The notes: a model not told the origin generated them from the letters alone. DNA of 58,032 nt from Planctomycetota bacterium (GCA_029978905.1 JAPOIM010000017.1:1-58032), one strand, 5' to 3'; counted from the stretch's first letter, positions 1 to 9,049 are shown. Numbers and translations: made by a program.

Positions 1-659
1 CGACGGGCGAGGGTGGGCCGCGTCTCGCGGGTCCTCCACAACATCCGACGCTGCTCCACCGAGAAGCTGGCCGCCCCGTCGGCGTCGTCACCGGTCACGC
101 CCAGATGCGAGCCGATGTGCCGCAGTTGCTCAAGCAGCGGGTAAAGCCGCTGGATCCGCAGGTGCAGCTCCTCCACGAGCCGAACGGCCTTATTCCGCTG
201 GCGAACGAGCCGTCGCCACGCTTTGCGGCGAACCGTCATCCCCGCAGTGCGCGAGGTCGCCAAGCGGAACAGATCGACATTTTCCGCTTCCAGCCGGTGG
301 AGCGTGGCGAGGTTGGGCCCGAGCCTCTCAAGAATCCGCTTCTTTTCTTTCGTGTCGGTGACCGCCACTTCAATCGTGCGATCGAGCCGCAGCGTCCCCT
401 CGTGCACACGCTCCAAGAGCCGAATGGCTCCACCGCGGACATAATCGTTCGCCAAGAGCGTGTTGCGAAAATCTCGCCGCCAGCGTTCGATCTCTTTTGC
501 ATTCGCCACTTCCGTCTCCCGCGTCAGCAGAGGGATGCCTCCCATCTGACTGAGATAGAGACGAACGGGGTCTTCCGTAACGCCGATCGCGTCTGCCTGC
601 CGACTGCGGCGGGGCTGAGCGGGGGTGGAACGTGACGGGGCAGGGGTGGTGACGGGCAT
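1..659 (-). CDS. rpoD: RNA polymerase sigma factor, RpoD type (partial, N-terminal part)
   Basis: Reading leftwards from an ATG at 659 the frame stays open to the window edge, giving about 219 residues with no stop; the C-terminal half lies outside. After about 18 basic residues comes ITEDP-like region 1.2 text (GVTEDPVRLYLSQMGGIPLL, then TRETEVANAKEIERWRRDF), which is diagnostic of primary or primary-like sigma-70 factors. The following RRKAWRRLVRQRNKAVRLVEE segment matches the long non-conserved spacer between regions 1.2 and 2 seen in planctomycete sigma factors. Region 1.1 is absent or very short. Regions 2 to 4 cannot be seen, so housekeeping versus alternative role is not proven. The start is uncertain because no good Shine-Dalgarno precedes 659. 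Confidence 0.85.
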   Translation of the reverse strand, partial: MPVTTPAPSRSTPAQPRRSRQADAIGVTEDPVRLYLSQMGGIPLLTRETEVANAKEIERWRRDFRNTLLANDYVRGGAIRLLERVHEGTLRLDRTIEVAVTDTKEKKRILERLGPNLATLHRLEAENVDLFRLATSRTAGMTVRRKAWRRLVRQRNKAVRLVEELHLRIQRLYPLLEQLRHIGSHLGVTGDDADGAASFSVEQRRMLWRTRETRPTLAR

Positions 660-1024
660 ATCCGCAGAAGCTCCAGGGAAACACTCGGAGGCCCACGGGC
701 GGACGCTCGCGGGGCCGGAATTTCTGCATGCACGCGCCGTGCCAAATCCCCCAGGTCAACGCAACCCGCAGAGTTTCCCGCTAAAAAACCTTGCCTGATC
801 GGAAAAGTTTCCTGGGGCGTGTTGCCTGCGGGCGACACCGGGCGACACCTTCGTCGCCATCCGGCGACATCTGCTCGCCGCGGCGAGAGGAAAAAATGGG
901 GTGACCTGCAAAAAACCGAGAAAAGCGGCCTCCCAGGGAACAGGGGGGGCATGGCTATACTCCCAAGCCGTACCTGTCGGCGGCGGCAGGGCCGCAGAGT
1001 CGTCCACGTGTCAAGGGAACCCCC
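660..1024. promoter_or_regulatory. Divergent intergenic region between the sigma factor and the coiled-coil protein gene
   Basis: No credible gene is visible in these 365 bases. A TATACT hexamer at 956-961 lies about 64 bases before the rightward gene and could be a -10 element; no good -35 is present 17 bases upstream. GGCGACA occurs as tandem copies at 831 and 841 (one helical turn apart), again at 863, and once inverted around 852-859. This looks like a possible protein-binding array. Confidence 0.35.
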
Positions 1025-2710
1025 ATGACCTACGTCATCCTCGCGATCATCGGCATCCTTTTCCTTGCAGCGCTGGTGTTCGTCGGCGTTGGAGCTCGAG
1101 GGTGGAATGCCGGTACGATCACCGCTGCCGTCCTCGTGATCCTCTCGTCGCTGGGCTACCTCGTGCTGGTGAGCATGGTGGGCGAGCGGGAGCGACAGTG
1201 GCGTGAACGCGTCAACTCGCTGCGGGCCGATGTCGCCCGCGCCCGGGACGGGCTGATCCTCAACGACGACGGGTCCACCACACCGGTCGGTCCCTGCGAC
1301 CTCGAGAGCATGCAAAACTGCTCCGTCGACGACCTTGCCGAACTCCGCGAGCGGTGGACCCGCCAGCGCGATCGGGTGAACTCCTGGCGAGGCATCTGGT
1401 GGCGACACGCCCGGTTCACGGCCCCTGAAAATGGCCAATCCGGCAGCCTGGAAATCACGACCTCGGAAAACCCTGCGATCAACGAAGGGGCTCCGGTGTA
1501 CGTGTTCGACGAAGGCAATCAGGGCACGTATGTCGGGGCCTTCCAGGTGATCGCGGTCGACGGCAGTGCTTTGGAAATCGCGCCGCTGCTGCCCCCCGAT
1601 GAGACCGACACACTCCGCTGGTCCACGCCCCACGACGACGTGCTCGTGCTGGAGAGCCTTCCCGTCGACCGCTGGATGGCCTTCCAGCGCACCGACGAAA
1701 CCTCTGACGCACCCACCTGGCCTTCCTCACAAGCCCTCGGCCCTGAGGAAGCTCCTGCAGGGATCGCCGGCCTTGAGCAGATGGAGACCGACCTTAAGGC
1801 ACTGACCCTGGAGGATGGCTCGCAGCTGATTCCCGCTGACGTCCTCGAAGCAGGGCAGGTGTTTGAGGCTCTTGCGACTACCCCCGAGCCCCCTCCGGGC
1901 GTCGGCTGGGCGGAAGTGACCTTCGGCGACGCAACCTCGTTTACCTGGCCCGACGGCACTGTGACCGAGTTCCAGGCGGGCGAGGTCATCCCAGCGTTTC
2001 CTGCCGACCAGCTCCCGCAACTCCTGGCCGATGCGCCTTCCGCAGACTACCGTTGGGTCGTCCCGCCAGGACTCTACTGGGCTGAAGTGCGATTCGGCGA
2101 AGCCTACACGCACGAAGGTGCTCCCAACGACGAACCGATCGTGTTTGAGGCTGGCTCCACGGCTGTTCTCGAACTGTCCTTCGCGGAGCAGATGGCCGGC
2201 GGCGGGACGACGGAAATCCTCCGTCGCTTCTTCCGTCGTCCTTTGACCGACGGCGAGACGGAACTCCTCGGCTCTGACGGGATCACGGCGCGGGTTGGCA
2301 ATGAGCAGCCGACCACGGTCTTCGACAACCTTCAAACCCTTGGCCTCTACCGGATTCGCCAGGATCTCGAGCGGACCCTCGACAACTCCCTGGCACGCAC
2401 GCAGGCCCTGCAAAACGCCTACCAGAATGCCGTAAATCAGCTGGCGCTCCTGGACCAGAAGACCAGCGACCTCAATGAGGACCAGGCTGGCTGGGCGCAG
2501 GATCTCGAGGCCGCCGAGCGGATCGAGTCCTCCGTGCAGTCCAGGCACGACGCGATCGACGCGGAACTGCGTGAGACCGAGGATGCGATCATCCGCCTCG
2601 GACAAGAACTCCGCCAGATGACCGCCAACGTCACTGCGGAGATCGATCGACGCACGCCCCCTCCTGACATCCTTGAGGCACCGCCGGCAGCGGGCGCCTC
2701 GCTCCAGTAA
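1025..2710 (+). CDS. Conserved membrane-anchored coiled-coil protein of unknown function
   Basis: The 561-residue product starts with two hydrophobic segments (about residues 3-22 and 30-50, the second ending VLVSMVGERE), so it is anchored in the cytoplasmic membrane. A charged region follows, then about 300 residues of mixed, acidic, proline-containing sequence. The C-terminal third (about 430-540) is heptad-like and rich in Gln, Leu and Glu, predicting a coiled coil, and the tail is proline- and alanine-rich. I recognise no catalytic motif. It stands alone, divergent from the sigma factor gene. Function is unknown; a scaffold or envelope-tethering role would only be a guess from the architecture. 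Confidence 0.7.
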   Translation: MTYVILAIIGILFLAALVFVGVGARGWNAGTITAAVLVILSSLGYLVLVSMVGERERQWRERVNSLRADVARARDGLILNDDGSTTPVGPCDLESMQNCSVDDLAELRERWTRQRDRVNSWRGIWWRHARFTAPENGQSGSLEITTSENPAINEGAPVYVFDEGNQGTYVGAFQVIAVDGSALEIAPLLPPDETDTLRWSTPHDDVLVLESLPVDRWMAFQRTDETSDAPTWPSSQALGPEEAPAGIAGLEQMETDLKALTLEDGSQLIPADVLEAGQVFEALATTPEPPPGVGWAEVTFGDATSFTWPDGTVTEFQAGEVIPAFPADQLPQLLADAPSADYRWVVPPGLYWAEVRFGEAYTHEGAPNDEPIVFEAGSTAVLELSFAEQMAGGGTTEILRRFFRRPLTDGETELLGSDGITARVGNEQPTTVFDNLQTLGLYRIRQDLERTLDNSLARTQALQNAYQNAVNQLALLDQKTSDLNEDQAGWAQDLEAAERIESSVQSRHDAIDAELRETEDAIIRLGQELRQMTANVTAEIDRRTPPPDILEAPPAAGASLQ

Positions 2711-2735
2711 CTCCTCGCGAGCCAGCGTCCCCGGG

Positions 2736-2796
2736 GCCTCCCCAGGGAGGCAGGGGGAAGTTCACCGTCGCCCCACGCCCCAGGGGCACCGGTGAA
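2736..2796 (+). terminator. Hairpin cluster downstream of the coiled-coil protein gene
   Basis: GCCTCC-CCAG-GGAGGC (2736-2751) is a perfect 6-bp hairpin. It is followed by TTCACCG (2761-2767) pairing with CGGTGAA (2790-2796) around a GC-rich inner repeat. No T tract follows either, so a classical intrinsic terminator is not established; a factor-dependent terminator or a stabilising 3' structure is possible. Confidence 0.3.
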
Positions 2797-2850
2797 GGGG
2801 AGAATCCACGATTCAGACGGCTGGCCCTCACGCCGCGGTTCATCGCTGGT

Positions 2851-2856
2851 TATGCT
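2851..2856 (+). promoter_or_regulatory. TATGCT, putative -10 element of btaA-btaB
   Basis: TATGCT sits 42 bases before the preferred ATG at 2899. A matching -35 is not obvious. Similar TATRCT hexamers precede other genes here (956, 13721, 25757). Confidence 0.3.
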
Positions 2857-2898
2857 TGAAGGTTCGTGGGGTTTCGCACCAGGAAATCATGTCGTTCC

Positions 2899-4173
2899 AT
2901 GCCAGCATCGACCGCCGCTCGACCCAGCACTCGCAACCATCTCCGTAAGGCGGTTCATCACCACCGCCTCGCCAGCCGCCGAGGCATGCTCGAGCGGATG
3001 TTCACGCTTTGGTTCCGAGGCTTTGTCTACAACCAAATCTGGGAAGACCCTCGGGTCGACGCCGAAGCCTTGGGCATCGGCCCAGAGTCACAGCTGCTGA
3101 CGATTTCTAGTGGCGGCTGCAATGTCCTCAACTACCTCGTGCACCGTCCCAAGCGGATCGTGGCCGTTGACCTGAACGCCAACCACATGGCGCTGACGCG
3201 GCTCAAACTGGCCGCGATCAAGCATCTGCCGAACTACGAGAGCTTTTACAACTTCTTCGGCTTTGGGCAGCACAAGGACAACCTCGCCAACTACCGCACC
3301 TACATTCGCGACCACCTCGATGACCAAACCCGCGGGTTCTGGGAATCGAGCGACTGGCCCGGCAACACGATCGGTCCGAAGCGGATCGGCTACTTCAAGA
3401 CGGGCCTCTACGAAAAGGCGAAGCTCGGCCAGTTCTTCCGTGTCGTGCACGGCATAGCGAGAACAATTCGTCGCGACCCCGCGCGGCTGCTGACGGCCAA
3501 GACCCATGCGGATCAGCACCGCATCTTCGACGAGACCTACGCCTCGCTGTTTGAAAACCGACTCATCCGCTGGATGGGCCAGCAGCCGGTCGCGGTCTAC
3601 AGCCTTGGGATTCCCCCGAGCCAGCACGCGGCAATGCTCGCCGAGTCGGGCGGGAGCGGCCTGAAGCTTTTCGAAACCTACAAGGAGCGGGTCCGCCGGC
3701 TCGCCTGCGGCTTCCCCCTCGACGACAATTACTTCACCTGGCAGGCGTTCGGCCGGCGTTACGATCATGAGAATCGCAAAGCCATCCCCGACTACCTCCG
3801 CGAGGAGAACTACGAGACGATCCGCGAGATGGCTGATCGCGTGGAAACCCACGTCGCCAGCCTCGGCGACTACCTGCGGACCGCCGCTCCTGGCAGCCTC
3901 AATGGCTTCATCCTTTTGGATAGCCAGGACTGGATGCCCCCGAACGTCATCGAAGACCTCTGGAGCGAGATCGCCCGCGTGGGCGCGTCTGATACCAAGG
4001 TGATCTTCCGCACCGCGGGAGAGCTCTCACCGGTCGAGGAGGCACTCTCGCCAGCGACGAAGGCCTGCTTCCGGTATGAACAGGAACGCGCCCGCCAGCT
4101 CCACGAAAAGGACCGCTCGGCGATCTACGGCATGTTCCACATCTACGAGAAAACCAACGGGCAGCCTCAGTGA
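2899..4173 (+). CDS. btaA: BtaA: S-adenosylmethionine:diacylglycerol 3-amino-3-carboxypropyltransferase (DUF3419)
   Basis: This enzyme moves the 3-amino-3-carboxypropyl group of S-adenosylmethionine onto diacylglycerol, the first step of betaine lipid (DGTS) synthesis at the membrane. The product carries the family signature FVYNQIWEDP near residue 45, the nucleotide-binding stretch LLTISSGGCNVLNYL near residue 70, and the long FxxxYKERVRRLACGFPLDDNYFTWQAF region; its length of about 424 residues fits BtaA. The next gene encodes the N-methyltransferase BtaB, overlapping by GTGA. The start is uncertain: ATG 2899 is preferred because a possible -10 at 2851 would leave GTG 2866 almost leaderless, while ATG 2986 lies closest to where family homology begins. 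Confidence 0.88.
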   Translation: MPASTAARPSTRNHLRKAVHHHRLASRRGMLERMFTLWFRGFVYNQIWEDPRVDAEALGIGPESQLLTISSGGCNVLNYLVHRPKRIVAVDLNANHMALTRLKLAAIKHLPNYESFYNFFGFGQHKDNLANYRTYIRDHLDDQTRGFWESSDWPGNTIGPKRIGYFKTGLYEKAKLGQFFRVVHGIARTIRRDPARLLTAKTHADQHRIFDETYASLFENRLIRWMGQQPVAVYSLGIPPSQHAAMLAESGGSGLKLFETYKERVRRLACGFPLDDNYFTWQAFGRRYDHENRKAIPDYLREENYETIREMADRVETHVASLGDYLRTAAPGSLNGFILLDSQDWMPPNVIEDLWSEIARVGASDTKVIFRTAGELSPVEEALSPATKACFRYEQERARQLHEKDRSAIYGMFHIYEKTNGQPQ

Positions 4174-4928
4174 CAGGACAGAGCGGGCGCGAGTCCGGGG
4201 CCTCCGACACCTTCGACACCACGGCCACCGCGCCGTCCTCAGCCATGCAGCAGGGTGCTTCCAGTTCACCTCGCACCGAATCGCAGGACGATCCCGCGAG
4301 GGCAATGGACCGCATGTACCGCATGACACGTCACATCTACGACGTGACACGACGGTACTACCTCCTCGGCCGCGATCGGATGCTCGAACGCGTGGCCACG
4401 GACGATGGCAGCGCCACGCTGGAGGTGGGCTGTGGCACCGCCCGCAACCTGATCAAGCTCGCCAAACGCCCGCACTGCGGGAACCTCTACGGGCTCGATG
4501 CCTCGCACGAAATGCTGGAGACGGCGGCCGCGTCGATCCGCAAAGCTGGCGTCGGGGAGATCACGCTTCGGCAGGGCCTGGCAGAGCAACTCGACGCCCG
4601 CACGATGTTTGATCGCGAGGAAGGCTTCGACACGATCTTCTTCTCGTACTGCCTTTCGATGGTGCCTGCCTGGGAGGGGGCTATCGAGGCGGCACTGGCA
4701 AACCTCAAGCCCGGCGGGCAGATGGTGATTGTCGACTTCTGGGACCAGGCCGACCTTCCCGGATGGTTTGCCGCGGGCCTGAAGAAATGGCTCGCCCTCT
4801 TCCACGTCTTCTACCGACCGGACGTGCACACCGCCCTCGCGACGCTCGGCACATCTGGGCGAGCCGAGGTCACGTTTGAGTCGGTGTCAAAACGCTACGC
4901 CTACATCGCGATCGTGCGTAAGAAGTAA
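4170..4928 (+). CDS. btaB: BtaB: SAM-dependent N-methyltransferase of betaine lipid synthesis
   Basis: BtaB trimethylates the homoserine-ether lipid made by BtaA to give DGTS. The product is a class I methyltransferase: motif I is TLEVGCGTARNL (about residues 83-94), followed by LYGLDASHEML (motif II) and the post-motif FSYCLSMVP and GGQMVIVDFWD. The stretch RHIYDVTRRYYLLGRDR before motif I is characteristic of BtaB. Its GTG start overlaps the btaA stop (GTGA), indicating translational coupling. The first 45 residues are Ser/Thr/Ala-rich and may not be translated; ATG codons at 4245 and 4305 are alternatives. Taken alone it could be another small-molecule methyltransferase, but the pairing makes BtaB likely. 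Confidence 0.83.
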   Translation: MTGQSGRESGASDTFDTTATAPSSAMQQGASSSPRTESQDDPARAMDRMYRMTRHIYDVTRRYYLLGRDRMLERVATDDGSATLEVGCGTARNLIKLAKRPHCGNLYGLDASHEMLETAAASIRKAGVGEITLRQGLAEQLDARTMFDREEGFDTIFFSYCLSMVPAWEGAIEAALANLKPGGQMVIVDFWDQADLPGWFAAGLKKWLALFHVFYRPDVHTALATLGTSGRAEVTFESVSKRYAYIAIVRKK

Positions 4929-4980
4929 CGCACGCGTGCGTTCTTCCTGCTGCGACGATCACACGATCAGGGCAGCAGGA
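4927..4980. terminator. Hairpins between convergent btaB and the secreted-protein gene
   Basis: A 16-base perfect palindrome AACGCACG-CGTGCGTT (4927-4942) overlaps the btaB stop and is followed by TTC-rich sequence. TCCTGCTGC (4945-4953) pairs with GCAGCAGGA (4972-4980). Together they could terminate transcription from both sides, though T tracts are short. Confidence 0.45.
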
Positions 4981-5833
4981 ACACGATGCCGGTGACGGTC
5001 GCAGCCTCGACCGCCATCCCCCGCACGCTGATAGGGAACGCGGGCACCGTCCAGGGAGCACAGTCGCCTGGTCGGTAGTACCCCAGCGGATAGACACATT
5101 CCCAAGGCAGCTCGACGCCCATCTTGTAGGGCAAGATCGGCAGGGTGCCAAAGAAGTGGGCCGCAGAGATGAAGGGGTCGGCAGCCCAGCCGTACGAATG
5201 TCCGTACCGCTCAAAGTTCCAGTGCTCGAAGTAGAGTGGCTTGTGGCAGTAGCCGGCGGCCTTCCAGGTGAAGGTCGTGGTCGCAAACTGCCGTGGCACA
5301 AAGACCTCGCCGTCCAGTCGACACTCGCATGGGTAATCATTGCCCGCGAGTCCATCGACTCGGATATCGAGATCAATCTCGGAGAGCCGGTCCAGCCGCA
5401 ACTGCTCCAGAGCCTGCCGGCATGCCTCGGCATCCGCCGCGCACATCCCCGCATCGTCCCGGGTCGCGAGCACCTCTTCCGCGGCTGCCGGAGTCACCCG
5501 CGAGGCGGATGCTCGCACGGCGAGCGTCGTTGCGTCAGCCTGCGAGGCAGAGCCCGCTCGCGCGGTCTCCTGCTGCCCCTCGAGAACAGCAGCCACATCG
5601 AGCGAGCGAGGCTGGCCGACAGGTGCCGAGGTCCGCTGCACAACGTCCGGCGTTGACGCGGCAGTCTCTGCTGATGCGCCGCCGAAGAGGTCGTGCCACG
5701 AGGCGGCGTGGGCCATGCCGCCGAACGAGGCGAGGATCACCACCGCCGCGAGCAGCGGTATCCGGCACCAGCTATTCGCTGCCTGCGTGTTCCGCCGTGT
5801 AGTTCGGCGCCTCTTGAGTAACAACGATGTCAT
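4967..5833 (-). CDS. Secreted conserved protein of unknown function (planctomycete-type)
   Basis: The 288-residue product has a long basic n-region followed by a hydrophobic core ([15 protein letters not shown]) and an AHA-A signal-peptidase site near residue 43. A low-complexity Ala/Ser/Thr/Val region follows. The C-terminal 120 residues are rich in aromatics and Cys, with [36 protein letters not shown] and [16 protein letters not shown] associate this C-terminal module with planctomycete secreted proteins, but know no function for it. The gene lies downstream of guaB on the same strand and its ATG at 5833 lies 62 bases inside the guaB 3' end in another frame, so translational coupling is possible. 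The start is uncertain. Confidence 0.7.
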   Translation of the reverse strand: MTSLLLKRRRTTRRNTQAANSWCRIPLLAAVVILASFGGMAHAASWHDLFGGASAETAASTPDVVQRTSAPVGQPRSLDVAAVLEGQQETARAGSASQADATTLAVRASASRVTPAAAEEVLATRDDAGMCAADAEACRQALEQLRLDRLSEIDLDIRVDGLAGNDYPCECRLDGEVFVPRQFATTTFTWKAAGYCHKPLYFEHWNFERYGHSYGWAADPFISAAHFFGTLPILPYKMGVELPWECVYPLGYYRPGDCAPWTVPAFPISVRGMAVEAATVTGIVFLLP

Positions 5834-7241
5834 GTGGATGGCCCTCCCTGACCGACGCGGCGGATACCTGAATGAATCGGCCGTCGCGTCTCAACTCCTC
5901 GATCGTTTTCGTTCCGCAATAGCCCATGCCGGCTCGCAAGCCGCCCACGAGCTGATAGACAAACGTGCTCAGCGGCCCCTTGAAAGGCACCCGGCCTTCC
6001 ACGCCCTCTGGCACCAGCTTGTCCTGCCGTTTCGAACGCTGTCCGTAGCGCTCGCTCGAGCCTTTGACCATGGCTCCCAAAGAGCCCATCCCGCGGTATG
6101 CCTTAAATGTCCTGCCCTGGTAGAGCACCGTCTCGCCCGGTGCTTCCGCCACGCCCGCCAACAGTCCGCCGATCATGCAGGCACTGGCACCCGCCGCGAT
6201 CGCCTTCGTCATGTCGCCGGAATACCGGATGCCGCCGTCGGCGATCACGGGCACTCCACTCCCAGCTGCCTCCGCCGCAGCGTCGATGACTGCGGAAATC
6301 TGCGGCACCCCAACTCCCGAGATCACCCGCGTGGTGCAGATCGACCCCGGACCAATCCCCACCTTGACTCCGTCGGCCCCTGCATCGAGCAGACCGCGGC
6401 AGCCCTCGCGGGTGGCGATATTCCCGGCGACAACCTGGATGTCCCACTGTCGCTTGATCTCCCGAACCGTCGTCATCACGTTTGAGGAGTGGCCGTGCGC
6501 GCTGTCGACCACCACCACGTCCACTTCTTTTGCGATCAGGCTCTCCACCCGTTCGTAATCGAAGACCCCGACCGCAGCGCCGACCCGTAGCCGGCCCATG
6601 CTGTCCTTACAGGCCCGCGGAAACCGCTTCATCATGTCGATGTCTTTGATCGTGATGAGGCCCGTCAACAGATTCTTTTCGTCAACCAGCAGAAGTTTCT
6701 CGACCTTATTCGCCATCAAAATCTTCTCAGCCTGCTCGAGCGACACAGTGCCTGTCGCCGTCACGAGCCCGGAAGACGTCATAATTTCCGCGACCGGCGT
6801 TTCCCCGCTCTCGAGAAAACGGAGATCTCGCTTGGTGATGATGCCGACGAGCTGCCGGCCTTCGTTGGTGATTGGCACCCCCGAAATGTTGAATTGATCC
6901 ATCACCTCGCGAGCCTTGGCCACCGTCGCGGTGGGGGGCAGGGTGACGGGGTCCACGATGATGCCGTTGGCACTTCGCTTGACCTTGTCGACCTCATTGG
7001 CCTGCAATTCGATCGACAAATTCTTGTGAATCACCCCCAAACCGCCCTCCTGGGCGAGGGCGATCGCCATGGCGCTCTCCGTCACCGTATCCATCGGTGA
7101 ACTGACAATCGGGATGTTGAGCGTGATGCCACGCGTGAAGCGGGTGGTCACGTCCGCCTCGGCGGGGACGACCTCCGAATAGCGAGGCACGAGGAGAACG
7201 TCGTCAAAGGTGATTCCGGTCGTGATGATTTTTCCGTCCAT
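5772..7241 (-). CDS. guaB: Inosine-5'-monophosphate dehydrogenase
   Basis: GuaB oxidises IMP to XMP with NAD+, the committed step to guanine nucleotides. The 489-residue product has the full architecture: an N-terminal barrel start ([16 protein letters not shown]), two CBS domains (about residues 95-205), and the catalytic loop [18 protein letters not shown] with Cys302 as the nucleophile. The flap region follows, with [13 protein letters not shown] carrying the RG pair and then the C-terminal [12 protein letters not shown]. guaA, which uses the XMP product, is about 6.5 kb away on the other strand. A good promoter with an embedded inverted repeat lies at 7271-7300, implying repression. Confidence 0.97.
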   Translation of the reverse strand: MDGKIITTGITFDDVLLVPRYSEVVPAEADVTTRFTRGITLNIPIVSSPMDTVTESAMAIALAQEGGLGVIHKNLSIELQANEVDKVKRSANGIIVDPVTLPPTATVAKAREVMDQFNISGVPITNEGRQLVGIITKRDLRFLESGETPVAEIMTSSGLVTATGTVSLEQAEKILMANKVEKLLLVDEKNLLTGLITIKDIDMMKRFPRACKDSMGRLRVGAAVGVFDYERVESLIAKEVDVVVVDSAHGHSSNVMTTVREIKRQWDIQVVAGNIATREGCRGLLDAGADGVKVGIGPGSICTTRVISGVGVPQISAVIDAAAEAAGSGVPVIADGGIRYSGDMTKAIAAGASACMIGGLLAGVAEAPGETVLYQGRTFKAYRGMGSLGAMVKGSSERYGQRSKRQDKLVPEGVEGRVPFKGPLSTFVYQLVGGLRAGMGYCGTKTIEELRRDGRFIQVSAASVREGHPHDIVVTQEAPNYTAEHAGSE

Positions 7242-7270
7242 GGCAACTCCGTCAGCGGGGGAAGCCGGAG

Positions 7271-7300
7271 ATTATGCGAAAATTCTGCGGATTTTCGCAA
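7271..7300 (-). promoter_or_regulatory. guaB promoter with embedded inverted-repeat operator
   Basis: On the minus strand a TTGCGA -35 (7300-7295) is separated by 18 bases from a CATAAT -10 (7276-7271), 30 bases before the guaB ATG. A perfect inverted repeat TGCGAAAAT-N7-ATTTTCGCA occupies 7275-7299, covering the spacer and overlapping both hexamers. This is the expected placement for a repressor operator. The binding protein is unknown. Confidence 0.6.
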
Positions 7301-7402
7301 TCCGATGGCTCGGGCAACGAACAATCCGACACAGGCGCACACCATGTCCTAGGGTTGAGCGTGCTGCGGCGTGGGTCGCGGCCCCAAGTTTTCGCCCGCG
7401 CG

Positions 7403-8086
7403 ATGCCAGAACTCATGCCTTCCACCAACGACTTACCCAGCGTGCTGCCAGCGGTCTCCGATTCCGAGAGCCCGTTCGCCCACCCCGACCGAGCCGCCTT
7501 TGAGGCACATCTCGCCAAGAGCAGCTACGGCCCCTTCACCCTGACTGAGGCCGTCCGGCCTGGCTGGCACGCGGGGGTGGTTCCTCGCGAGGGCTATCGC
7601 TTCGATACCTACTCCGACCCCCAGACGCGTGCCCGCCTGCCCGCGATCATTGCGGCGGTCTCGCGTGAACGGCTTTTCGAGACGTTCATCAACCTGCTCG
7701 AACCACTCGGGGACACGTGCGAGGTCGTCCTCGAGTCAAGCCACGACAAGCGAGGCCACGATCGCCAGGAATACGTCCGCGAGTCCGTCGAGCGACTTGT
7801 GCTTGAAAGCATGCTGTGGGATTTCGAGGACCTCCTGACCAACGACGGCTGCACGGGCATCGCCATCATGCACCCCAGCCTGCCGATGGAAGTGCAACTC
7901 GACGAACACAAGCTCCTGATCGTCTACGCCCCGTCCCGCTCCCCGTTTGCAGCGAGCCTCGCGGCGAGCGGCTTGGAACGGAACGACCAGCTGCAGGTGA
8001 TCTCGCAGGGCGAGCATCTGCACACCTCGCACGCGCGATACACCAAAGAGTTCTCGCGATTGCGGCACCGGCTCGGGGCAGACTGA
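7403..8086 (+). CDS. Conserved hypothetical protein, soluble
   Basis: The product is about 227 residues, with no signal peptide or membrane segment. It is acidic and well structured in appearance, with EAVRPGWHAGVVPREGYRFD, a region of helices (ARLPAIIAAVSRERLFETFINLLEPL), and LVLESMLWDFEDLLTNDGCTGIAIMH-like text. I do not recognise a catalytic motif or family. It is transcribed divergently from guaB, whose operator-bearing promoter lies in the shared region, and converges on the next gene. Start alternatives: the frame is open upstream to 7274, but ATG 7403 or ATG 7415 fit better because the upstream part resembles non-coding sequence. Confidence 0.65.
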   Translation: MPELMPSTNDLPSVLPAVSDSESPFAHPDRAAFEAHLAKSSYGPFTLTEAVRPGWHAGVVPREGYRFDTYSDPQTRARLPAIIAAVSRERLFETFINLLEPLGDTCEVVLESSHDKRGHDRQEYVRESVERLVLESMLWDFEDLLTNDGCTGIAIMHPSLPMEVQLDEHKLLIVYAPSRSPFAASLAASGLERNDQLQVISQGEHLHTSHARYTKEFSRLRHRLGAD

Positions 8087-8120
8087 ACCGGACACACGGC
8101 ACCGCGACTTCGCACACGCG

Positions 8121-8990
8121 TCAACGGGGCGGCGGAAGTGTCTCGAGGGGCACCGGTGGCCCCGGCACAATCACGGCCCCCGGCGGCAGCTGCTCCGCCG
8201 GAATGGGCTGCACTGGAGCGGGCAACACCGATGCCGCGCCGGCAGCGGCTGGTGGCTGGTAGTAGGGCTGCTGCACCGCTGGAGGCACGGCGGCCACACC
8301 CAGCCGGGCCAGCAGTTTGTCGAGAATCCGCTTCTCGAGCAGTGGGTCGCGTCCCATCGGAATCCAGCCGGCACTCCGCGTGGGGCTCGCTACCGGGCGT
8401 GGTTGGTCGCCAACCTGCTGCCCAAGCGTCGGCAGCGGGGTGCCATAGCGATAGAGCGAATCGTCGTTTCGAAAACTCGCCCCGCCGGTGGTGGCCCGCA
8501 TCGGCCGCGGAAGGTTCTCGAGTTCTTTGGTGACCACAGCCTCGATGCGCCAACCCGCGGGGTCTGGCTGCATGCGGATCACGCCACGACGACGAATCGA
8601 CTGCAGCGTGCACTCCAGGCGTTCCTGGAAGCCCACGGAGTCACCCCGCCAAGGCTCAAGCAGCGTGGCCCCGGTCTGCGGATAGGTCTCAATCAGACCC
8701 TCAGTCGGAAGCCCTGCGGCAAAAATCACCCTTTGCTCACGCGAGACCTTGAAGTAATCGTCAACCACGTCGACGAGCCGATTCCAGATCACTTCGGAGT
8801 CGATCGGGGGAATCGTGACCGTGTTGGGAGGGGCTGTTGGCCCACCCGGGAGCACGGGCCCGTCATTTCCCACAACCGCCCCTGGCGGGAGCGGCTTGAA
8901 GGGGTCAAGCGATGCCGTCGGTGGTGTCTGCGATCTCGCGGCCGTGCACAGCACCAGCCAAAACACCACGGGCAGCAAAAACGGACGCAT
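8121..8990 (-). CDS. Secreted proline-rich protein of unknown function
   Basis: The 289-residue product begins with a clear signal peptide (MRPFLLPVVFWLVLCTAARS, cleavage near residue 20). A proline- and glycine-rich segment leads into a conserved-looking central domain (about 60-175, IDSEVIWNRLVDVVDDYF and LECTLQSIRRRGVIRM), which may be a small alpha/beta fold. The C-terminus is low complexity, rich in Pro, Ala and Val. No lipobox is convincing. The gene lies immediately downstream of ilvD but is separated by a probable terminator, so it is probably transcribed separately. Function is unknown; an exported structural or assembly protein is one possibility. Confidence 0.65.
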   Translation of the reverse strand: MRPFLLPVVFWLVLCTAARSQTPPTASLDPFKPLPPGAVVGNDGPVLPGGPTAPPNTVTIPPIDSEVIWNRLVDVVDDYFKVSREQRVIFAAGLPTEGLIETYPQTGATLLEPWRGDSVGFQERLECTLQSIRRRGVIRMQPDPAGWRIEAVVTKELENLPRPMRATTGGASFRNDDSLYRYGTPLPTLGQQVGDQPRPVASPTRSAGWIPMGRDPLLEKRILDKLLARLGVAAVPPAVQQPYYQPPAAAGAASVLPAPVQPIPAEQLPPGAVIVPGPPVPLETLPPPR

Positions 8991-9049
8991 AGAAAACTCA
9001 CTTGGGGCCGGGCAGGATGGTTGCGATTTCCCCCCGAGGACTCAAGGGG

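Noticed and set aside
524..1633. Leftward frame of about 369 codons spanning the sigma factor start and the membrane protein gene
   Set aside because: It crosses the divergent promoter region and is antisense to the coiled-coil protein; no motif is present.
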